DNA of 64,000 nt from the NCBI RefSeq assembly GCF_014873915.1, contig NZ_JADBEJ010000005.1, forward strand, positions 2,542,001 through 2,606,000, read 5' to 3'. The stretch comes from Amycolatopsis roodepoortensis (lineage in GTDB: Bacteria > Actinomycetota > Actinomycetes > Mycobacteriales > Pseudonocardiaceae). Position 1 is the first letter of the stretch. The number at the start of each line of letters is the position of its first letter. Positions 59,243 to 64,000 of the stretch are shown piece after piece. Position numbers and translations under genes: made by a program. The notes under the pieces are model-generated. The model made no database searches and was not told where the DNA came from. It was given only the letters and a program-made list of their open reading frames with translations.

Positions 59243-59260
59243 TCATCTTGTCCTCATCTT
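59243..59260 (+). promoter_or_regulatory. Direct repeat TCATCTT spaced by 11 bases, candidate OmpR-family binding site
   Basis: TCATCTT occurs at 59243-59249 and 59254-59260 with an 11-base period, the spacing used by OmpR/PhoB-type regulators. It lies about 31 bases before the small secreted protein gene that starts the two-component operon, so autoregulation is likely. Confidence 0.5.
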
Positions 59261-59290
59261 CGCCACATCGACAACGAGGAGGGTGAAGCC

Positions 59291-59530
59291 ATGGCCCGCT
59301 CGCGCATCGCCCTGCTCGTCGCCGCCGTGGCGCTCCCCCTCGGTGCCGCGGTGGTCACCTGGGCCTGGCCGGAACCGCCCGCGCCAAGGGCACCGATCGA
59401 GGTGAAACTGAGAGAGCACCCGGCACCGCCCCCGTCGCCGACCAGCAGCTCGACGCCGGTCGTCGTGCCACCGCCGCCGGTGGTCCCGCCGGGAGACGAC
59501 CAGGACGACGACGGTGCCGACGACGACTGA
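59291..59530 (+). CDS. Small exported Pro-rich acidic-tailed protein
   Basis: This 79-residue protein has an N-terminal signal sequence or anchor (residues 1-26, MARSRIALLVAAVALPLGAAVV). It is followed by a Pro/Ser-rich region (PPPSPTSSSTPVVVPPPPVVPP) and an acidic end, DDQDDDGADDD. It is preceded by GGAGGG and its last 17 bases overlap the start of the sensor kinase gene. The acidic tail could bind cations. Being the first gene of a two-component operon, it may act as a sensor accessory. No family is recognised. Confidence 0.7.
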   Translation: MARSRIALLVAAVALPLGAAVVTWAWPEPPAPRAPIEVKLREHPAPPPSPTSSSTPVVVPPPPVVPPGDDQDDDGADDD

Positions 59531-60956
59531 ACGCAGGACGCGGGCGATCCCCGCGCGAATCCGGATCATGGGCTGGCTCCTGCTGCTCGTCGCCGTGGTG
59601 ACGGTGGCGACGACGCTGGTCACGTACAACCTGTTGCTGCGTGAGGCCGACAGCGACATCAACGCCGCGCTCGAACAGGAAGCCGCCGAACTCGGCCAGG
59701 TGCTGGAAGAAGGCGTGGACCGCGCCACCGGGCAGCCGTTCCCGGACGTGCGGTCCGCGCTGTCGGCGCATCTGCGGCGCCAGTACGTCGACGACGACGA
59801 AGTGGTGCTGGCCTGGACGCCGTCCTCCGGTCCGATCCTGCAGGACCGCGAGGAACCGTTCCGCCTGGGCGAGAGCCCAGGGCTGCTGAACCCGATCCTC
59901 GCCGACCCGGCGCGCAGCGGCAGCGTCGATACCCCCGCCGGGGAAATGCGCTGGATCCGCGTCGACGCGTCCGGCACCCGAGAGGGTGACCGGGGCTCCT
60001 TCGTCGTGGGCTACTTCGTGGATCGCGACCGTGCCGAGATCGCCACCACCGTGCGGACCCTGCTGTTCGTCGGCTTGCTCGGCCTGGTCCTGGCCGGAGC
60101 CGCGGCGTGGCTGGTCGCCGGACAGATCCTCGCCCCGGTGCGGCTGGTGCGCCGCGCCGCCGCCGAGATCACCGAACACGACCTGACCCGCCGCATCCCG
60201 GTGGACGGCCGTGACGACGTCGCCGCGCTCGCCGAACAGTTCAACGCCATGCTCGACCGGCTCGACCTCGCGTTCGCCACGCAACGGCGCTTCCTCGACG
60301 ACGCCGGCCACGAGCTGCGGACCCCGATCACCATCGTGCTCGGCCATCTCGAACTGCTCGACGACGATCCCGTCGCGCGGGCCGAAGCGATCCGGCTGTG
60401 CGTCGACGAACTCGACCGGATGAACCGCATCGTCGGCGATCTCCTGCTGCTGGCCAAGGCCGAGCAACCCGACTTCGTCACCCTCGCGCCCACCGACGTC
60501 ACCGAGCTGACCAGCGACCTCTACGCCAAGGTCCGCACCCTCGGCGACCGTCGCTGGCGGCTGGAGGCACTCGGTGAGGGCCAGGTGGCGCTCGACGAGC
60601 AACGGACGACCCAGGCCGTGGTGCAGCTGGCCCAGAACGCCGTCCAGCACACCGAAGACGGCGACGAGATCCTGATCGGCTCCGCCGTGACCGAGGACAC
60701 CGTGTCGTTCTGGGTGGCCGACCACGGCCCCGGTGTGCCACAGGAGGACGCCGAGAAGATCTTCCAGCGGTTCAACCGGGGGCCGTCCGGCGGCCACCGG
60801 GGCGGGGCCGGGCTCGGACTGGCGATCGTGCGCGCCATCGCCGAAGCTCAGCACGGGCTGGTGCGCCTGGAGTCGGCACCGGGCCTCGGCGCCCGGTTCA
60901 CCATCGAAATCCCTGTTCACGCCGTCGAAGGAGGCACGCCGTGGCCCGCATCCTGA
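59514..60956 (+). CDS. HAMP-domain sensor histidine kinase
   Basis: This 480-residue kinase has TM1 at about residues 20-42, an extracytoplasmic sensor region (43-181), TM2 at about 182-203 and HAMP at about 200-252. HisKA follows with His266 (RRFLDDAGHELRTPI), then an HATPase (N box QLAQNAVQHT, G1 DHGPGVP, G2 GGAGLGLAIVRAI). The sensor loop is rich in acidic residues. The GTG start overlaps the preceding small gene by 17 bases, and the 3' end overlaps the regulator gene by 16. Signal unknown. Confidence 0.95.
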   Translation: MPTTTERRTRAIPARIRIMGWLLLLVAVVTVATTLVTYNLLLREADSDINAALEQEAAELGQVLEEGVDRATGQPFPDVRSALSAHLRRQYVDDDEVVLAWTPSSGPILQDREEPFRLGESPGLLNPILADPARSGSVDTPAGEMRWIRVDASGTREGDRGSFVVGYFVDRDRAEIATTVRTLLFVGLLGLVLAGAAAWLVAGQILAPVRLVRRAAAEITEHDLTRRIPVDGRDDVAALAEQFNAMLDRLDLAFATQRRFLDDAGHELRTPITIVLGHLELLDDDPVARAEAIRLCVDELDRMNRIVGDLLLLAKAEQPDFVTLAPTDVTELTSDLYAKVRTLGDRRWRLEALGEGQVALDEQRTTQAVVQLAQNAVQHTEDGDEILIGSAVTEDTVSFWVADHGPGVPQEDAEKIFQRFNRGPSGGHRGGAGLGLAIVRAIAEAQHGLVRLESAPGLGARFTIEIPVHAVEGGTPWPAS

Positions 60957-61618
60957 TCGCCGAGGACGAAGAGCGCATCGCCTCGTTCGTCCGCAAGGGG
61001 CTCGTCGCCAACGGTTTCACCACCACCGTGGTCGCCGACGGCGAGCAGGCCCTCCAGTACGCCCTCGGCGACGGCTACGACCTGCTGGTCCTCGACCTCG
61101 GCCTGCCGTCCCGCGATGGTCTGTCCGTGCTGCGGACCCTGCGCGAACACCACAACACGACGCCGGTGGTCATCCTCACCGCGCACGATTCGCCCCAGAC
61201 CACCCTCGCCGGGCTGGAGGGCGGCGCGGACGACTACATGGCGAAACCGTTCCGCTTCGACGAGCTGCTGGCCCGGATCAGGCTTCGGCTGCGCCGCACC
61301 GAACTCGTGGCCGAGACCACCGTGCTGCACGCGGGCCCGCTGTCGCTGGACCTGCGCACGCGCCGCGCGGACGTCGACGGCACCGGCGTGGAGCTGACCT
61401 CACGCGAGTTCGCCCTCCTGGAGCTGTTCATCCGCCACCAGGGCCAGGTGCTCACCCGCGAGCAGATCCTCTCCCACGTGTGGGGCTACGACTTCGACCC
61501 CGGCTCCAACATCGTCGACGTCTACGTCCGCACCCTGCGCCGCAAGATCGGCGCCGGTCACATCCGCACCGCCCGCGGTATGGGGTACGCGTTCGACCCC
61601 GGCCGCACATCACCTTGA
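60941..61618 (+). CDS. OmpR/PhoB family response regulator
   Basis: This 225-residue regulator has a receiver with phosphoacceptor Asp52 (LLVLDLGLPSRDG), acidic pocket AEDEE, Thr in VVILTAHD and Lys in DYMAKPF. The C-terminal winged helix (about residues 128-222) ends LTREQILSHVWGYDFDPGSNIVDVYVRTLRRKIG. It is coupled to the kinase by a 16-base overlap. The 11-base direct repeat upstream of the operon is a likely binding site. Confidence 0.96.
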   Translation: MARILIAEDEERIASFVRKGLVANGFTTTVVADGEQALQYALGDGYDLLVLDLGLPSRDGLSVLRTLREHHNTTPVVILTAHDSPQTTLAGLEGGADDYMAKPFRFDELLARIRLRLRRTELVAETTVLHAGPLSLDLRTRRADVDGTGVELTSREFALLELFIRHQGQVLTREQILSHVWGYDFDPGSNIVDVYVRTLRRKIGAGHIRTARGMGYAFDPGRTSP

Positions 61619-61658
61619 CTCCCGCCGGACCGCACCGGAGAGTGAACCGGAGAAACCA

Positions 61659-61757
61659 CGCGTCGGCAGGTGGAGGAACCCGGTGAGAGTCCGGGGCGGT
61701 CCCGCCACTGTCACCCCTCCCGGTGAAGAGGGGAAGCCAGGAACTCCGGCCGGCGCG
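61659..61757 (+). promoter_or_regulatory. Cobalamin riboswitch upstream of cobN
   Basis: Ordered core elements are ACCCGGTGAGAGTCCGGG (61679-61696), CCGCCACTGTCACC (61702-61715) and the B12 box GGGGAAGCCAGGAAC (61730-61744). CGCGTCGGC (61659-61667) pairs with GCCGGCGCG (61749-61757), closing the domain. A CGGGG/CCCCG hairpin (61769-61786) next to the SD TGAGGA (61789-61794) is a likely expression platform. Confidence 0.93.
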
Positions 61758-61799
61758 ACCGCACGACCCGGGGCGCGGACACCCCGAGTGAGGAACGCT

Positions 61800-64000
61800 G
61801 TGATCCTGCTTCTGTCCACTTCGGACACCGACCTGCTCAGCGCCCGTTCCAGCGAGGCCGATTACCGGCTGGCGAATCCGGCCCGGCTCGACCTGGCCGA
61901 GCTGCCCGCCCTGCTCGAGGGCGCCCCGATCGTCGTCGTCCGGATCCTCGGCTCCGAACGCAGCTGGCAGGAGGGACTCGACACGGTCCGCGCGAGCGGC
62001 GCGCACGTGGTCGTCCTCGGGGGTGAACAGACGCCGGACGCGCAGCTCATGAAGCTCTCGACGGTCCCGGCGGGCACGGCGGCGGAGGCGCACGCGTACC
62101 TCGCGCAGGGCGGGCCGGAGAACCTCACCCAGCTGCACCGCTTCCTGAGCGACACGCTCCTTCTGACGGGTGACGGCTTCGAGCCGCCCGCCGTGCAACC
62201 GCTGTGGGGTGTCCTGGAGCGCGAGCCGAAGTCCACCGAGGGTCCGGTCATCGCGATCCTCTACTACCGGGCGCATCACCTGTCCGGCAACACCGAGTTC
62301 GTCCACGCGCTGTCCGACGCCGTCGAGACCGCCGGGGGCCGCGCGCTCCCGATCCACTGCGCGTCCCTGCGCACCCGCGAGCCGGAGATGATGGCCGAGC
62401 TGGCCAAGGCAGACGCGCTCCTGGTCACCGTGCTGGCCGCCGGCGGCACGCGGCCGTCCGAGGTCGGCGCGGGCGGCGACGACGAGGCGTGGGACGTCGC
62501 CGAGATGGCCGCGCTCGACATCCCGATCCTCCAGGCGCTGTGTCTCACCAGCGACCGCGAGACCTGGTCGGCCAACGACGACGGCCTCTCCCCGCTCGAC
62601 GCGGGCAACCAGATGGCCGTCCCCGAGTTCGACGGCCGGCTCATCACCGTCCCGTTCTCGTTCAAGGAGATCGACGACGACGGCCTCCCCAAATACGTGC
62701 CGGACGCCGAACGCGCGTCCCGCGTCGCGAAGATCGCGCTCGCGCACGCCCGGCTGCGCCACACTCCCCCGCCGGAACGCCGTATCGCGCTGATGCTGTC
62801 CGCGTACCCGACGAAGCACTCCCGCGTCGGCAACGCCGTGGGCCTCGACACGCCCGCGTCCGCGATCGAACTGCTGCGCCGCATGCGCGACCAGGGCTAC
62901 GACCTGGGCGAGAACCCGTTCCCCGGCGTGGAGCCCACCGGTACCGACCAGCCCGACGGGGACGCGCTGATCCACGCGCTCATCGCCGCGGGCGGGCAGG
63001 ACCCGGAGTGGCTCACCGAGGAACAGCTGTCCGGCAACCCGATCCGTGTGCCCGCCGACAAGTACCGCCAGTGGTTCGCCGAGCTGCCCGCGGAGCTGCG
63101 CGAGGGCATGGAGGAACACTGGGGCCCCGCGCCCGGCGAGCTCTACGTCGACAACGGCGACATCGTCCTGGCGTCCCTGCAATCGGGCAACGTCATCCTG
63201 ATGATCCAGCCGCCGCGCGGCTTCGGCGAGAACCCGGTGGCGATCTACCACAACCCGGACCTCCCGCCGAGCCACCACTACCTGGCCGCGTACCGCTGGC
63301 TGGAGGAGGAGTTCGGCGCGCACGCCGTCGTCCACCTCGGCAAACACGGTTCGCTGGAATGGCTTCCCGGCAAGACCGCCGGTCTCTCCGACTCGTGCGC
63401 GCCGGACGCCGTCCTCGGCAACCTGCCGCTGATCTACCCGTTCCTGATCAACGACCCGGGTGAGGGCGCGCAGGCGAAACGGCGCGCGCACGCCACGATC
63501 GTCGACCACCTGATCCCGCCGATGGCCCGCGCCGAGAGCTACGGCGACATGGCCCGCCTGGAGCAGCTTCTCGACGAGCACGCCAACATCGCCGCGATGG
63601 ACCCGGCGAAGCTGCCCGCGGTCCGCGCCCAGATCTGGACGCTCATCCAGGCCGCCAAACTGGACCACGACCTCGGTGTCGAGGAACGCCCGCACGACGC
63701 GGAGTTCGACGACTTCCTGCTGCACATCGACGGCTGGCTGTGCGAGGTCAAGGACGCCCAGATCCGCGACGGCCTGCACATCCTCGGCGCCGCGCCGGTG
63801 GGTGAGGCGCGGATCAACCTCGTGCTCGCCATGCTGCGCGCCCAGCAGATGTGGGGCGGCAAGCAGGGCGCGGTCCCCGGGCTGCGGTCCGCGTTGGGGC
63901 TCAAGGAGAACAGCGACGCCCCACTGTCCGAAGTGGACGCCATCGAGCAGACGGCCCGCTCGCTCGTCGAGGCGATGGAGGCCAGGGACTGGTCCCCCGA
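61800..64000 (+). CDS. cobN: Cobaltochelatase large subunit CobN, 5' part
   Basis: About 733 codons are visible before the window ends, with the frame open to the last base. The GTG at 61800 gives MILLLSTSDTDLLSARSSEADYR and has TGAGGA 5 bases upstream. CobN/BchH motifs follow: ILYYRAHHLSGNTEFVHALSDAVE, then IALMLSAYPTKHSRVGNAVGLDTPASAIELL. Next come IQPPRGFGENPVAIYHNPDLPPSHHYLAAYRWL and HLGKHGSLEWLPGKTAGLS. It binds hydrogenobyrinic acid a,c-diamide and inserts cobalt with an AAA+/VWA partner, presumably the fused chelatase at 32846-34804. It is controlled by the riboswitch immediately upstream. Confidence 0.97.
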   Translation, partial: MILLLSTSDTDLLSARSSEADYRLANPARLDLAELPALLEGAPIVVVRILGSERSWQEGLDTVRASGAHVVVLGGEQTPDAQLMKLSTVPAGTAAEAHAYLAQGGPENLTQLHRFLSDTLLLTGDGFEPPAVQPLWGVLEREPKSTEGPVIAILYYRAHHLSGNTEFVHALSDAVETAGGRALPIHCASLRTREPEMMAELAKADALLVTVLAAGGTRPSEVGAGGDDEAWDVAEMAALDIPILQALCLTSDRETWSANDDGLSPLDAGNQMAVPEFDGRLITVPFSFKEIDDDGLPKYVPDAERASRVAKIALAHARLRHTPPPERRIALMLSAYPTKHSRVGNAVGLDTPASAIELLRRMRDQGYDLGENPFPGVEPTGTDQPDGDALIHALIAAGGQDPEWLTEEQLSGNPIRVPADKYRQWFAELPAELREGMEEHWGPAPGELYVDNGDIVLASLQSGNVILMIQPPRGFGENPVAIYHNPDLPPSHHYLAAYRWLEEEFGAHAVVHLGKHGSLEWLPGKTAGLSDSCAPDAVLGNLPLIYPFLINDPGEGAQAKRRAHATIVDHLIPPMARAESYGDMARLEQLLDEHANIAAMDPAKLPAVRAQIWTLIQAAKLDHDLGVEERPHDAEFDDFLLHIDGWLCEVKDAQIRDGLHILGAAPVGEARINLVLAMLRAQQMWGGKQGAVPGLRSALGLKENSDAPLSEVDAIEQTARSLVEAMEARDWSP

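Noticed and set aside
61452-63779. 775-codon minus-strand ORF opposite the response regulator, riboswitch and cobN
   Set aside because: It runs across an RNA element and two well-supported plus-strand genes, and it shows no family motif.

Overview
The window is high-GC chromosomal DNA with codon use, GTG starts and 1-8 base gene overlaps typical of an actinomycete. A mycolic-acid-clade cell-wall gene (Emb-type arabinosyltransferase), a class C dye-decolorizing peroxidase, a 13E12-type HNH gene, actinobacterial cobalamin gene arrangements and abundant intergenic palindromes point to Pseudonocardiaceae, probably Amycolatopsis. That taxonomic call is inference. No transposase, integrase, phage gene, tRNA, rRNA or CRISPR array was seen.

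Layout. 1-5790: a branched-chain amino acid ABC transporter operon (LivF-G-H-M-K order), then a divergent valine/leucine-type dehydrogenase and Lrp regulator sharing a perfect operator-like palindrome. 5900-7550: a small Cys-rich protein, a GNAT acetyltransferase and a YigZ-type protein. 8096-14078: glutamate synthase gltBD behind a 550-base leader with a strong hairpin. 14324-17797: DyP peroxidase, DeoR regulator, ROK kinase. 17855-21427 (minus): ABC-2 exporter plus NarL-type two-component system in one operon.

21600-38508, 48559-51760 and 61659-64000 hold a dispersed aerobic (late cobalt insertion) cobalamin supercluster. It comprises a B12 riboswitch with CbtB/CbtA cobalt transporter; cobQ-cobD; cobU-cobT-cobS; chelatase-cobO-cobB-cobC; cobL-cobM-(Gfo/Idh oxidoreductase)-cobK; cobG-cobH-cobIJ; and a second B12 riboswitch with the start of cobN. 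Together they cover most steps from precorrin-2 to adenosylcobalamin. CobA (uroporphyrinogen III methyltransferase) and CobF are not in the window. Intercalated are a MerR regulator facing an imine-reductase-like gene, the arabinosyltransferase, a HelD-family ATPase preceded by a rifamycin-associated-element-like site, a large HTH-STAND-WD40 protein facing an orphan LuxR protein, an ABC exporter with an XRE regulator, an SOS-box-preceded HNH gene, an APH-fold kinase, and a DASS transporter-glycerate kinase-two-component operon.

The intergenic spaces are unusually structured. At least five families of palindromic repeats occur, and two of them sit exactly between convergent genes and even supply stop codons. 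Several promoters show readable operators: an Lrp palindrome, a MerR-type spacer palindrome, an SOS box, an RAE-like site and an 11-base direct repeat. The strongest leads are the HelD/RAE pair (candidate HelR rifamycin-tolerance locus), the oxidoreductase embedded in the corrin-ring operon, the STAND protein, and the repeat families.
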